Part shown: positions 33,356 through 44,745 of the stretch, one piece after another | How the letters are laid out: every line of letters begins with the position of its first letter | Numbering within the stretch: the stretch's first letter is position 1 | Assembly (NCBI GenBank): GCA_916700875.1 | Contig: CAKAKS010000067.1 | Span: 3,040,909-3,104,908 of the forward strand | Direction of reading: 5' to 3' | Source: Sebastes aleutianus | Taxonomy: Eukaryota > Chordata > Actinopteri > Perciformes > Sebastidae | DNA: 64,000 bases | The notes under the pieces: model-generated | Seen by the model: the letters and a program-made list of their open reading frames with translations, nothing else | Told to the model about the DNA's origin: nothing | Database searches by the model: none | Position numbers and translations under genes: made by a program

Positions 33356-34156
33356 AGGGTAACTTTGGTGCTTTTCAACCTGGACCCTATTTCCCCATGT
33401 TTTTGTTTCTCAATGACTAATGGGGACAACGATTTCTGAAATTAGTCCAGTATTGAGGGACAACGCTGTAACCATCTGCCGCTAAACAAGCTGCAAGGGC
33501 CAGTGAGCAACATCGATGTAATGTTACGTTTCACAAAAAGTGCTTGTTTTTGCCACTGACAGGCTCAGATTGTTATCGGACAACATTATGGAAAGGACTA
33601 TACAGAGAAATAAAATGTTGCTTGATCTGGTCTGTTTGTTATTGTGTCCAAGTCCCACTCAAGGAGATGTCTCCTTGTGAAATCTGAATATCCGTATTCT
33701 CCGGCTCAAATAAATACAGGCGGCCATTGAATTCAAAGACCTCATCTACATTGTGGAAATCATCTAAATATTCAGCCGTGACATTGGAAATTTTTCAGAT
33801 AACACTAAGCTATGCTTTCAGTACTCCAACACAACAAACTCTGCCCGGCTACCACTCACGTTTTCCGGCAACAAGTCACCTCGCCAGATTTCACAAGGAG
33901 ACTTGTTCTTGAGCGAGACTCTTTCCATAATGTCAGACACTGATAATAACACTCGGAGCCTTTAAAAAACAAGCACTTTTAGTGGATGTAAATGACGGCA
34001 CCAGCTTGCCCCAATTACATCACAGCCTGTGAGCGGCTGTCGTCTACAGCGCTCTCCCTCAATACTGGACCAATTTCAGAAATTGTTGTCCCTATTAGTC
34101 AGTTAGACACAAAAACATAAGAAAATGTCCAGGTTGAAAAATACCAACATTACCCT
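33356..34156. mobile_element. Fold-back element with about 240-bp arms
   Basis: The left arm (33356-33600) and right arm (33917-34156) are inverted copies. Shared phrases include TTTTTCAACCTGGAC, AGTCCAGTATTGAGGGA (GGTCCAG in the other arm), AAAAGTGCTTGTTTTT and ACATTATGGAAAG. The ends read AGGGTAACTTTGG and AGGGTAATGTTGG inward. TTAA follows the right end (34157-34160), while the left target has decayed to AAAC. The spacer is about 315 bp, with no coding capacity. Confidence 0.85.
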
Positions 34157-34375
34157 TTAAGTATTTCTCCCCACAGTAAATTCCCATTTGAATTAGCTTC
34201 AGGGTTTGTTGAATTATTCGGTAGACAGAGTTTCCTGGGTAAATTAACAACACAGGTTCAACATTGTTGACATTGCAAGTGGGCTTTGGAGCATCATAGA
34301 GCTTTTTGTGGAACGCTCTGAAGTGGCACAGAGGAAAGCTTGGAGCAGGGGTTTTATCCCAAAACCTCTAACAGA

Positions 34376-34690
34376 AGAAATATTTTGGATCCGCACGTTG
34401 AGTAAGGGATAATGTACAGCGAGTCGGTCATTGTTGTGAAAGAATCCCCAATCCCCGAGTCATTTTTCTTTCACACCAATGATCAGCTAGCTGTACATTA
34501 TCCCGCTTACTACATGGCTCCATTACTTAAGAAATCAATATTATGACACAAAAATGGTCCGCTAGAGTCCGACATCAGAGATACGCCCATAGCAACGGTC
34601 TGTTATAGAGAAATTTACAGTCTGCAGAACGCTGTGATTGAGCAATCAGAATCAAGTATTCGACACAGCCGTGTTATAAAGTGTTATAAT
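34376..34690. mobile_element. Hairpin-bearing dispersed repeat
   Basis: TAAGGGATAATGTACAGCGA at 34403 and its inverted counterpart ending at 34509 form arms of about 40 bases with few mismatches and a loop of about 26 bases. Downstream, GATTGAGCAATCAGAATCAA and then TATTCGACACAGCCGTGTTA match the end of a known fish MITE type (ends ACACGGCTGTGTT). The left border is uncertain. Confidence 0.65.
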
Positions 34691-35429
34691 TAGGAATGGA
34701 ATGGTCTTAGTCTGAATGTGTTTTAACAGACTTTCTACATGTTCATAAAAGGGAGAGAGAATGAGAAAAACGATAAGAAACTACAAAAGAGGTTGCAAAC
34801 AATGTAAAATAATTGCTAACTAATCAATGTGTGTATTCTTAAATTGAATTGAAAAGAAAGATGTTGAGAAATGTTTTCTCAGTAACAGTTATGCCATATG
34901 ATTAACACTTTCAATTAACTCTCTAGATAGTGAGAGTTTTTAAGGTTTGAGGTTTTAAACTTTTGTGACAGTTCAGCTGAGAGTTGAACGGTAAGGCTGG
35001 CGATTTTCTATACTTATCTTAGTGGACTTATGCCATGAAAAGACCAAAAGAAACAATGAATATAACGTATTAACAAGTATTGCCTGTGTCTCCAAAGCCT
35101 GATATGTCTTATTCCTTTGTGCCATAGAGCCCCATTGTTGTTGGTTTGGTCTTGATTTGTTGACAATGTGAAGAATATAGAAAAAATCACCAGCCATACC
35201 CTAGGTCAGAGGAAGCTAACTGAGGCTTACTGTGTAGAGTGAGTTGGGCCCCATTTTTCTTACTCTTTTGTGAACATTGTAAAACTTAAGGAATGAACAA
35301 TGTAAGAAGATGGAACATGTTGATTGATGAGGTGATACAAATCAGTCTTTATAGGTCTCCATGATTTTAAACTCAGCTGACCTGTTTAGTTATTTAGGTG
35401 TTATAATGTGTTTTATTGGTAATAAATTA
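34691..35429. other. Unassigned AT-rich stretch
   Basis: No features supported. Confidence 0.55.
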
Positions 35430-35850
35430 ACTTGTTCATAGAACTCAAGTTGTGTGATTTGAATTTACTTAACTACACTGTGTGGAAATTGTTGACATAA
35501 TCAGGTTTAGTAAGTCCACTTAAAATCAGTTAAGTGAAATAAAGCAAAGGCAAATTGGAACTACGAAGTATAGTTTAGTTGATCTTACTAAATATAGTTG
35601 AGTAATGGAGGTCCACCTGTTTTAAGTTACATTTACTTAGGTGAGTTAAGTCAGTATAATGAAATATCTTTATGTTGGCATTAATCAACACAGTTAAGTA
35701 GGGCCAAAGGAACTGCATTTTGTTGAATTTATGTTGGTCAGTTGAATTTGCTGAACACTGACCTATTAATTAAATCTAACCCAATTCAGTTTGGTGGAAA
35801 TTGTTGACATAACTGGATTAAGTAAATCCAAGAAATTATTTTTTTGAATG
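35430..35850. repeat. AT-rich dispersed repeat with internal direct repeats
   Basis: GGAAATTGTTGACATAA followed by a CAGGTTTAGTAAGTCCA-like run occurs at about 35484 and again at about 35798. The 35-base similarity spans copies 314 bases apart. Between them are many GTTAAGT/ACTTAAC-like words. It looks like an internally repeated TE fragment of unknown family. Confidence 0.5.
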
Positions 35851-36112
35851 TACTTGACATGAATCACAGCTGTAGCGAACTCTGAATGCTTTGTTGCTGC
35901 AACTGAGAACAAACTACTGTGCCAAATTCGTCAAAAACTTTACCCAGAATTAGAAATGATTTATACCATTGGATGTTTTAACCGGCAACTAATTTTAAGC
36001 TTGTTGATTGGTTATTATTACCAAAGTACTTGATGTTGCAGTTGTTTTTATAAATTTGTATGTACTGCCAACAAAACAGATATTTCTAACACATGTTGCT
36101 CCTCTTTTGTAG

Positions 36113-36303
36113 GGATGATTCAACCATTCCGGTTTCACGTCCGTCCAAGCCTTGGAACTGATCCAACTGTCAGCTACTTGACATTGTCTGTGCAGAAAAT
36201 GAGCAGGACTTTGACCTCCCGAACCCTGGATGCCCAAAATAACTCTCCCACTTTGCCACAATTGTCTCCAATACCCATCACAACCACAAATACAGACAAT
36301 TAG
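36113..36303 (+). CDS. Weak candidate terminal exon, unidentified
   Basis: GTTGCTCCTCTTTTGTAG (ending 36112) is a strong splice acceptor. It opens directly into a frame with ATG at 36115 that runs 62 codons to TAG. The peptide starts MIQPFRFHVRPSLGTDP and ends PQLSPIPITTTNTDN. A second frame in the same DNA also looks protein-like (CQLLDIVCAENEQDFDLP), and the minus strand is open for 157 codons over 35995-36468. The three cannot all be real. This suggests biased composition or a decayed coding segment rather than a live exon. No family recognised. A homology search of all three frames would decide. Confidence 0.15.
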
Positions 36304-36859
36304 ATGAAGTGGATAAAGACAAGAGCCGTAACAGTTCAAGGCAATGATATATGTATATAAGTGGAAAACATGATATATTCTATCGTTTGCTATCCAAAAC
36401 CTAATTTTGCCTCTTTCTTCCTTTTTCCAACATTTTGCATTGTAACTGAAATTCCATATGTCAGACACTTTTGGTCACAACAGATATTAATGAGATGAAA
36501 CAACAATTGTTCACCATATAAGTATATAGATGAGTGTATTTAAGAGGTTAAGAGTGGAAAACAGAGAGATAGAAGAAGAAAAGTGCATGAACAAAAAGAT
36601 AACCAGAGCAAAGACGTGCAGTATAACAAAACTTTAAAACGGAGACTAAATTAAATGGAAACAATTAACAAAACAGCAACATCTGAAGGAGTTCCATTGT
36701 GTGATTGAATGGTTCAAAGCAGGGATGCAACATATCAGCAAGGTTTCACTGGGTCCTGTTACCGATTCTAGGTTACTAGTGGAATGAAATCCTCAGTGCT
36801 GTGTCCTTACTCTAACTCAGGTACACAGGAAGATTCATTATATAGCCATTAAGCGCTGC
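36304..36859. other. Unassigned AT-rich stretch
   Basis: AT-rich DNA. No features supported. Confidence 0.5.
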
Positions 36860-37490
36860 AGCTCCTCTCGATCTCCCAGCATTCAACAGCGATGTAAAGC
36901 ACCAGAGGCAGAGTGAGTCTGGGTCACTGAGTCTCTTTCCAAGTACCGCACAGTTACTGTAAGCATGACTAAATCCCTACCACAGAGATACCAACACTGA
37001 GTCCCCTCGGCCCGTCTTCGGAGGAGCAATTCCCCAAAGCCTCGTACTCCTCGCTGGGCCTCAGACATGTGTAATTAGGTATAAAATACAGCTGTGTGGA
37101 GGGTGGGGTAGGACCGGGCCAATGTAACACCGAGGGGAGCCGGGGCTCAGGGCCGTAGAGCCTTGAGCTGCCACTGCACAGAGACAATTAGGTCCAAATG
37201 AAAAATTGATTTCCACTCATACTGAATGGATGTTAAAACAAAGCACGTAATAAATACCATCTGGTGACAGGCGGGAGTGCTGGCCACAGCAGACGAAGCC
37301 CCTTGTTAGCCTCGGCAGCGCCATCGTATCGATCGCTCGCGGTGACAAAGGCGACTCTAAACGGGGCCTGGAAGATATATAATTCAATAAACATATCAGA
37401 AGGCCTTAGATTGTACGTGGCAACATGGGCATACGGGTGCCACCTTTAATATGTTCCTGCTGGTTGGTCTGTTGGTCGCCCGCCAACAAT
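36860..37490. promoter_or_regulatory. Best candidate conserved non-coding element
   Basis: The longest repeat-poor, GC-balanced block in the window. It contains AATTAGG and CAATTAGG homeodomain words (about 37073 and 37185), GCACGTAATAAATACCATCT (about 37245) and ATCGTATCGATCGCTCGC (37323). It also has GGTGACAAAGGC (about 37341, a Sox-like ACAAAG word). It breaks sharply into AT-rich DNA on both sides. Conservation needs cross-species alignment. Confidence 0.4.
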
Positions 37491-38213
37491 TGATGGAGTG
37501 AACATGAAGCTTGTATGGATCAAAATATTGAGTTACGCACCAAGGTTGCGCTGTGTTGTTCGAGGCAGGATCACATGTATGAAGTTATGTTGTGACTTGC
37601 TGAGATGCAGCAGCAATTTAAAAGCGCTTACTCTTTAGTGAAAAATGGGTTCACAAAATCCACTTCACAAAGGATTTAACCCCTTAAAACCAAGTTTGCC
37701 TCTTATATTTCCCTTTAGGTAGCTTTGAGGGTGTAAATCATTTCATTTTCCCTGTCTTACAGTATCATAAATACATAGTGTATCAACTTTATCCATCCAG
37801 CTCCTCATTGACGCTGTATGATATTGACTTTTAGTGAATCACTCACTTCAACTCAACAACCTCGATCAAAAGGAAATATTCTAAATGTCTTGTGCTTCAT
37901 TTTATACACATTTGTAACTTTGGACAATTTGCACTATAATTCAAATTTAAGTTCTGTGGTTTGTAGTGGCTGACCCACTGGTCAATGTCAATGGGTTTGA
38001 AGAGGTTGAAGGAATGGGAACTGGCTCGCCTAAATGGAGTGCAGCCATGATTAATGTTGTTAATTCCACCAATGCCTTTTCCTGCTTTGACAAGTCAAAA
38101 TGTCTGAGGTCTTTTTACTACAGTATAACATTAACAACTTGTTATATTTAAGTGTCCCAGTAAGCCATGACGGTGTGATCGTAAGCCAGCATGTACAATA
38201 AAACTGAAACTTA
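37491..38213. other. Unassigned AT-rich stretch with a weak exon candidate
   Basis: Apart from the frame starting after 37966, nothing is recognised. Confidence 0.5.
37967..38151 (+). CDS. Weak candidate exon, unidentified
   Basis: TTCTGTGGTTTGTAG (37952-37966) is a plausible acceptor. The next codons read ADPLVNVNGFEEVEGMGTG, then SPKWSAAMINVVNSTN, which has a protein-like mix of residues. The frame ends at TAA 38149. The second half (CLRSFYYSITLTTCYI) looks like read-through of AT-rich DNA, so a real exon would have to end earlier. No good GTRAGT donor is present in the first half. No family recognised. Probably chance. Confidence 0.15.
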
Positions 38214-39058
38214 TGCCCTGTTCAGACCTGGTATTAACATTTGTCCTCACTGATCGGAACACAAGTGGACAGCTTTAAGTCTGTTCACACCTGGCATTAA
38301 TGATTGTGATCCGATCTCACTTCCCCGCTTTATATGCAAATAAACACGTAGTAAACACACGGCTACTATAGCAGCCATTGTGATGTAATATTACATGAAT
38401 GTCAGTAGTAATATAATACATATTCGTGAATTCTGGTACATTATATTAACATCAAAATAAAAGGTTATTGTACCGGCGGTCCCCGGGGACCTCCGCGCCG
38501 CCGGCACCGCTGCTTTTGCAGACAACAGCAGGGTACAGCGCTCCAGAGAGCCGGGGGGGACAGAGAACAGGCGGACGGACGGACGGTCTGGTCAGTGCAA
38601 AGCAGCGGAACAAAAACACCGACACATCTCCGACAGTATGATAATAATGCACTTCCCGCGCCTAGTCTGATAGTCTGTAGATATGTAGCCTATAAACAAG
38701 ATATATTTTTTTAAAAATACAGTCGTACCGACAGAATACATTAGAGCACAGGAGCCGTTTCCGTGCTGACAAGCGCCCGTGTCTACCTTTTTACTCAACT
38801 GAGGATCACGGTGATCTCGCGGAACCCAGCGGGACATCAGTTGAGTAAGAGTCTTAATGTGGCCCAGGACACATTCGCGAACACACTGCTAAAAGAATGT
38901 GGTCATATGTGGCCCAGACCACCTCTGACTGCGGTCTGAAAGATTCGTTCTCAATGCGTCCTCAATGCGTCTTGAGTGCATTCACACCTGTACTTAAAGC
39001 TGTCCACATGGGATCCGATCACTGAGGACGCATGTTAATACCAGGTCTGAACAGGGCC
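38214..39058. mobile_element. Harbinger-type MITE with TTA target duplication
   Basis: The left end TGCCCTGTTCAGACCTGGTA continues TTAACATTTGTCCTCACTGA. The right end read inward is GGCCCTGTTCAGACCTGGTA with TTAACATGCGTCCTCAGTGA. Inverted similarity extends through GTGGACAGCTTTAAGT. TTA flanks both sides (38211-38213; 39059-39061), matching the TWA target rule of PIF/Harbinger. The interior is GC-rich, with a perfect 14-bp palindrome GGTCCCCGGGGACC at 38478-38491 and an ACTCAACTGA/TCAGTTGAGT inverted pair (38793; 38837). Confidence 0.85.
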
Positions 39059-42000
39059 TTAGGCAGGTACATGGTATTTCACACTTTTTCATTGTATTAT
39101 TTAGATTAGACCTCTGCTAAAGGTGGGTGGAGCTATATATGCTGGGAGCTCACCAGGTACTAAAAAGATGAGTAAAGCCCAATCAGCAAGTAAAAACCAC
39201 CTGTGTAGGTGGACCATGGCTTTGTTTAACCTTAACTACACTTAAGTTCCCATGTGAATTTTGCAGGAATAAATCATTCTGAAAAATAGAGATATGTATA
39301 GGGTTTCCCAATGAAAGTGCTTGTCTCTTCATTTTTTTAAATAAAGTAAATAAATAAAATACTTTCTCCAAAAAGAATATAGACCAGCCACATTCACAAA
39401 GTTGCTTTTTTAAATACGCACAGCAGTGTCTGATGTAGACTGAATGTCTGTCTGAGAGCAGGTTAATAACGGTTAAAGCAATGATTCACCATCTTCAGGT
39501 TTTCTGTTGGTGACGACTAGTGCGTCATAACATTTCTAAACAGAAAAATTGAATCATACAGAACCGTATTTTCTTTTAAATTGCTCCAGTGAAGCTACAT
39601 GGATGATACCGGATAAACTTCAGGCATCAATGTGTGAAAAATGAATGAAAAGTAAAGAGATGCTGGTAAAAAATCGGTGCAAATAGGTACATTTTCAGTC
39701 CCTTAGTAATATTGGATAAAAAAAAAAAGAAAGGAAAAAAGGGGTCAATATGAGGTAAAAGCCCTTTAACTGAAGCTGTTTATCAGCCGACATTTCTCTG
39801 TGTTTAATTTTTCACATCAAAAAGCCCTCGTCTTTGTGGCAACGTCTGTGTTGTCGCACAGTAAATTGAAGAGGGTCTTCTTTTAAGAATCCATCCTCCA
39901 CTGAGTCTGAGGAGGGATTTCTCCCTTGAAGCGATGCAGAAGAGTGTGATAGCATCACTAATCTTCGAGGGCTTTGTGTGCACTTAGTACACCTCAGTAA
40001 ATCAAGAGTGAACATAGATCTTCAAAAGAGAGAGAAATAGACTGGGGGAAAGAGAAAAGAAACAGCATAGACAGACACAGTAAGTAAGGGACTGACAAAA
40101 ACGGACATGGTACAGATATAAGGGAGAGACAATGACAGGGAAAATTACAGAGAGAGTGAGAGACGTTGACACACAAATTACAAAATGGGTGAATGTTTAT
40201 TTCAAGGAGCCTTTGAAAAATATTGGCACAATTGAATTTGTTGAAGTTTGAGGCAAAGCATCTAAAAAGCCTTCGTGACGACCAATGAGAGAGATTCAGT
40301 GACAAGCAAACAGCAGCAACAAATCTGCTTGAGGATAATTGTGACAAACTATTTTAGGAATTTAATATAATTTCTATGCAAATTGGCTGAAATCATGGAG
40401 ACATTTGTCTCAAGTTGAGTGCATTTACTGGCGCAACAATAAGTGAGGCAGATAAACAAAATAGTAAGACAACAAAACAATCAAGAGAGGAAAAAAAGAT
40501 GAGATAAAAAATCCCCAAAGTCTCACCTCGTAACAAACAGAGAACACAAAGCCCTATATCTGCAGCACATCCGTGCATCTAATTAAATGCTTTGTTTCTT
40601 TACTTTAATCTGCATCACGGAGCAACCACAGACTTAATCAAGTTTGCCTTTTTAGGGGAGACCCTTTCATCAAAAACCTTTGAAGCTCTCTCCATTTTTG
40701 TTTGTTGGATTTGTTGTTCTGTTCTCATGTATTAATATTTGGAAAGCAAACAGCCCCTACACCAACTATTTAATATGTACTTGAGACAGGAAATAACGCA
40801 AAATGTTCTTTTTGTTTACTGACATGCCGAATTAAGAAAAAATCTCAATGGCCTGAGCCAAAGAACCAAGTGGTTTCTCTGGCTACTGTTTAACTGAAGC
40901 CAAGTGAGAGCAGCAGGAGCAGAAAGAAACAGGAAGAGAGCAATAGCCAGGCGCTGTTGCAACCAAGTTTAAAAGGCAGTCAAGATGTACTCCTAACTCC
41001 CTGAAACTGGGTGTAAACGCAAGCACAAACTGAGATCACCAGCACACACACGGGAGAGACGCCAATCTCCATGGTAATACAGTTTGGTTTTCTCACAATT
41101 TACTCCTATTCCTTAGCTTCTTACCATGCAAATGAGACCAGATACATACTATACATCTAAGCCTTATGGATGAGGAGCTAGTCCTGATGAATTTTGGGTA
41201 GTTATTTTAGACTTTTTTGTTTTTAGGGACAGGCCAAGGGCTTAACGGGTTAAATCAATTTGTCACAAAAAATGTTCAAACTGGGAGAATGTTTGGCAAT
41301 TCTTGCAATATCGCAGGTATCCAATTAAGAGCCAATTTGAGAATCCGGTAAGTTAAAAATCAAGCTTCGATCTCCACAAAATGTACTTCCTTTGAGGTAC
41401 AATGGAGAGGATTTTCTTTTCCGAGAACTGCTTTGCTCAGTTATTGAGCCCAACAACTCTCCAATTGACCATCTGTAAAGTTAACATAACTGAATCACAT
41501 CTAATCCATTTGGTTTGTAGACATGTGGCAACACTACGCAGCACTGTTGGAAGCATACGGTTAACTTTTATTCAGGGAAAAAAATTGGAAAATAAGCAAA
41601 TAAGAAAAGCCTGTGAAAATCCTGAGATCCTCAAAGACTCCTAACTAATTTATGTTTTTACTCTAACTGGAACTTCACATATCAGACACCTTCTTTACCA
41701 TATAGCAATTTCTTACAACTTGCAAGCTTGTTGTTATCTTTTTAAACAGCATCTTAATGATTGCATATTTTAACTGCACTGTTTTTGAAAAGCCACTGCA
41801 AAATCATAGAGGGATGGATTATTAAGTCAATACCAACAGTTGGATTCGATAGTGGCCAATTCTATTAACTCATTTCATGTCTTTTACAAGCAGCAGACAG
41901 CTAAATTGGTCCATTTGTGACTGCGTCATCCAGTGGAACTGGAGATACTCATGGTTCCAGGAAAAGGAGACAACATGAACAACACACTGATATAATTCAA

Positions 42001-42209
42001 TGATGTTCCACATTTTGAGGATATTTGTGTTGTCACTGTCAGTGCATTATGTTGCAGTGAGACCGTCAACAGTGCAGATTCCACTGATTGTCTACACTAA
42101 AGAGACACCTGACTTGATGCTCACATTGGATGTTTAAGGTGTGTTTATAACGCAATATATCTCAGCTATCTGCCAAATATATTTGTTCATGGGTATTTAA
42201 TAAAATACA
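39059..42209. other. Long unassigned AT-rich stretch
   Basis: Three kilobases of AT-rich DNA with short A/T runs (for example 39719-39730). A purine-rich tract lies around 40025-40165, and its pyrimidine complement gives an apparent minus-strand frame. I see no TE ends, splice-framed exons or RNA genes. Confidence 0.55.
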
Positions 42210-42350
42210 CATTTTATTAATCCATCCAGGAGGAATGTGGGTGTAGTCGGTTTGAGGATGACATCAATTTAACCTCCCTGCCATGATTCTGGCTTCATGT
42301 GGCAAACATAACTCTTCCAGCATGTACAGACCCAGTATTCTCACTCAATA
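42210..42350. repeat. Unidentified repeat, copy a (partner at 47195)
   Basis: TTAATCCATCCAGGAGGAAT, GGTGTAGTCGGTTTGAGGAT and ACCTCCCTGCCATGATTCTG continue to AGACCCAGTATTCTCACTC. The same order of words occurs at 47195-47345 in the same orientation, showing dispersal. Family unknown. Confidence 0.6.
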
Positions 42351-43299
42351 GGCACTTGTTTCTTTTATTTATTTATTCATTTTTTCAAATTTTGCAGCTT
42401 AAGTGAAATCTGCTGGAGCGTGTATGGCATCATTTTGTGTGAATTGAGTGTGAGTAGAAAAAGCTGTCACTCACAAAAGCTGCAGATGATTTGGATCAGC
42501 TAATGATTAAGGGCCTGCAGCTGTGAGTTGGTGGGTGGAGTTAAACACATCATGCATAAAGGCTCCTGGAGTGGAGACATCAGAGCACAGTGAAGAAGGC
42601 TGAAATGTTTGAGCAGTTTTCAGTTCCCTTTGCAACAATTATCTCAAAAGCACTTGGGTGTGGGGGAGCAGTATGCATGAAATAATATACTGTTTTCTAG
42701 AGGAAAGTACCTCTACTTACTCAAAGCTGGCAGAGCTTCATGATGTGCAAAACAAACACTCCAAAAGTGCTCAAAAATGATATATCCTGCAGTGCAATTC
42801 ACTAACTCTTGAAACTGAAGACACTGCAGATACTAGTTTTTTTAAGGACTTTTTGTGTATAGTAATAAAACTAAAAGATGTTACTGGCAGAAATGGTGAA
42901 CATATTAAAAAGATTTCTACAAAATGGTTATATAAGCATGCCTGTTTTACGTATGATTATGTGTAATTTTCTAAATGATGCATCATTATTAAGAAGATGT
43001 TATGGCTTAAAGTTAGGTATGTTTTTGCCAAATTGTGGCTTTTCCAGTTGCAGCAGCTTGAAAACCTCCCTTCAGAAATTTATGAGGGTGGTGACACCTG
43101 TTTTTTTTTTTTCCCACGCTCGGCTGTAAAACTGTGGTTCTTCTGTGTTACCAACTTTGAGGCTTACTATACCAACTTTTAAGCCCAGTGCTGATAGATC
43201 ACTGCGTCACTTCATACCTCACTTAAGCGGACCATAGCTGACTGCTTGCACCTTATACAACATAAATATCTTCAGGGACTCAAAAACTGCTTTTAAGGC
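42351..43299. other. Unassigned stretch
   Basis: AT-rich, with (TTTA)n-like words at 42366-42377 and a T-run near 43101. No supported features. Confidence 0.55.
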
Positions 43300-43530
43300 C
43301 TTTACACACTGGGGGCGTTTTTTTTTTCCTAATGTCAATATATTTTTTTTGAACTGTTGTTTTTGTCATCAATACTTTCACACAAAATGCAAATATTACT
43401 CGGTGTCATAATAAAGGTGTCAACCAATCACGTTGGGAACAGGTTGAGTCGCTCCTATATTTATGAAATAACAACACGGAGGCGCCGTAATCCAAACCAA
43501 GACGGCAAACTTTATTATTCCTTTCGAACT
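43300..43530. repeat. Possible dispersed fish repeat
   Basis: CCTTTACACACTGGGGGCGT, then TTTCACACAAAATGCAAATA and AATCACGTTGGGAACAGG, recall a fish repeat I have seen elsewhere. I cannot define its ends or family. Confidence 0.3.
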
Positions 43531-43616
43531 TGACAAAGGCAGCGCAGACCAGATCCAATCCTTCCGTTCTTACCTTTCACAATAAAAGCCCTAGACATAA
43601 AATATTCGCTAATCAG

Positions 43617-43878
43617 TCATGTCCCTGGTGTGCAAAGGCCTTTACTGTTGTTTATTACACAACTTCATTTTACATTTATTTACACTACTTCTATTTTTCT
43701 ATTATTGCATTACATGTTTGTACCTCTCCTCGTATCTTCTGTACCTGTTTTTTTGTTGCTTGCACCTTCTGTTTCATTCCTTTTTGTTTTGCACCTGGGA
43801 CCAGGAAAACACCGTGTCGTTCCTCTATGTACTGCACTGTATAAATTTAGAAGGACGGCAATAAAGTCTCTCATCTTA
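43617..43878 (+). mobile_element. Probable LINE 3' region and tail
   Basis: A T-rich segment full of TTTATTTACAC and TGCACCT words ends in CTGTATAAATTTAGAAGGAC, then GGCAATAAAGTCTCTCATCT and TATCTTAT. GACAATAAAG...TCTTATCTTAT-type ends are characteristic of several fish LINE or SINE tails. No coding part is attached. Confidence 0.5.
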
Positions 43879-44660
43879 TCTTATATGTCATCTCGTGGGA
43901 AGATGAGTTCTGCGATGAACCTGCATGACGGATCAGTCATTAATGAGCTGGTGACGGGGGCGGGAGCAGAGTTCCCAGCATCGGCGTAAGAAGCCAGAAA
44001 TGCCCTCGGGACTAAATGACAGTGATACTGAGTATAGGATAACATGTTTGCGACAGAGACTGACAGACAGAACCGTGGGGCATGATGGGAGAAATGTTTA
44101 CACACGCGTACAGGAGGGGAAACCCAACAACTCTTGGTGTGAAGCCTTTCATTAGCCTGTTGTATCAGTATAGGAAAAAGATATAATTTTTTCAATTTTT
44201 TTTACTAAATTAAGTGCAACTGTAAAATAATTGATTCATTAATTTAAAGCAAACCTTCACCTGCTCAGTGTGCATTTTTAGTTCCACTTTGCTATGTTTT
44301 AGTGCTTTTTGAATGTCACTTTTGGTCCTGGCATCTAAACCAATAAATCTAATGACAGTAATTTGAACCAAGATGTGATAGCATGCTGAATCATCCTGCT
44401 CTTGTCAAGAGGAAACTCCTGCATGTGGCAATTTGTGTGAAATCCCATCCAGGTTGCATTTTGCCCTCCTGTGAAGTGCCAGGAAATTATCAAATATGAG
44501 GGTGCTCTTACCGCATGTGAACGCTGCTCTCTCAGAAGTTAATTACAGTAGGTTGCTGTGGCATCATGGGAAAACAACACGGGACAATTGTGTCCCATTA
44601 TGGCTGCAGTGAGATGTGTTTGAACTTGTTCCTTCGGCACCCGCAGGGATTCTTGCTAAT
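43879..44660. other. Unassigned stretch, possibly conserved at 44380-44660
   Basis: The 44380-44660 part is complex, with AGAAGTTAATTACAGTAGGT and GCATCATGGGAAAACAAC. The rest is unremarkable. Confidence 0.3.
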
Positions 44661-44732
44661 TTCTGACTTGGATCATGTGAGGCAAAACACAAAGGACTTC
44701 TCAAGAATTATGTTGTTTACTTAAAGGTTAGC

Positions 44733-44745
44733 GGGGGGGGGGGGG
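44733..44745. repeat. G13 homopolymer
   Basis: Thirteen consecutive G. Such runs are assembly-error prone and could form a G-quadruplex-like structure intermolecularly. Confidence 0.95.

Noticed and set aside
35995..36468. 157-codon minus-strand frame
   Set aside because: No recognisable domain, start context or splice framing; it competes with two plus-strand readings of the same bases.
39994..40347. 117-codon Ser/Leu/Phe-rich minus-strand frame resembling membrane segments
   Set aside because: It is read from a purine-rich (pyrimidine on the complement) tract, which produces hydrophobic residues without a real protein.
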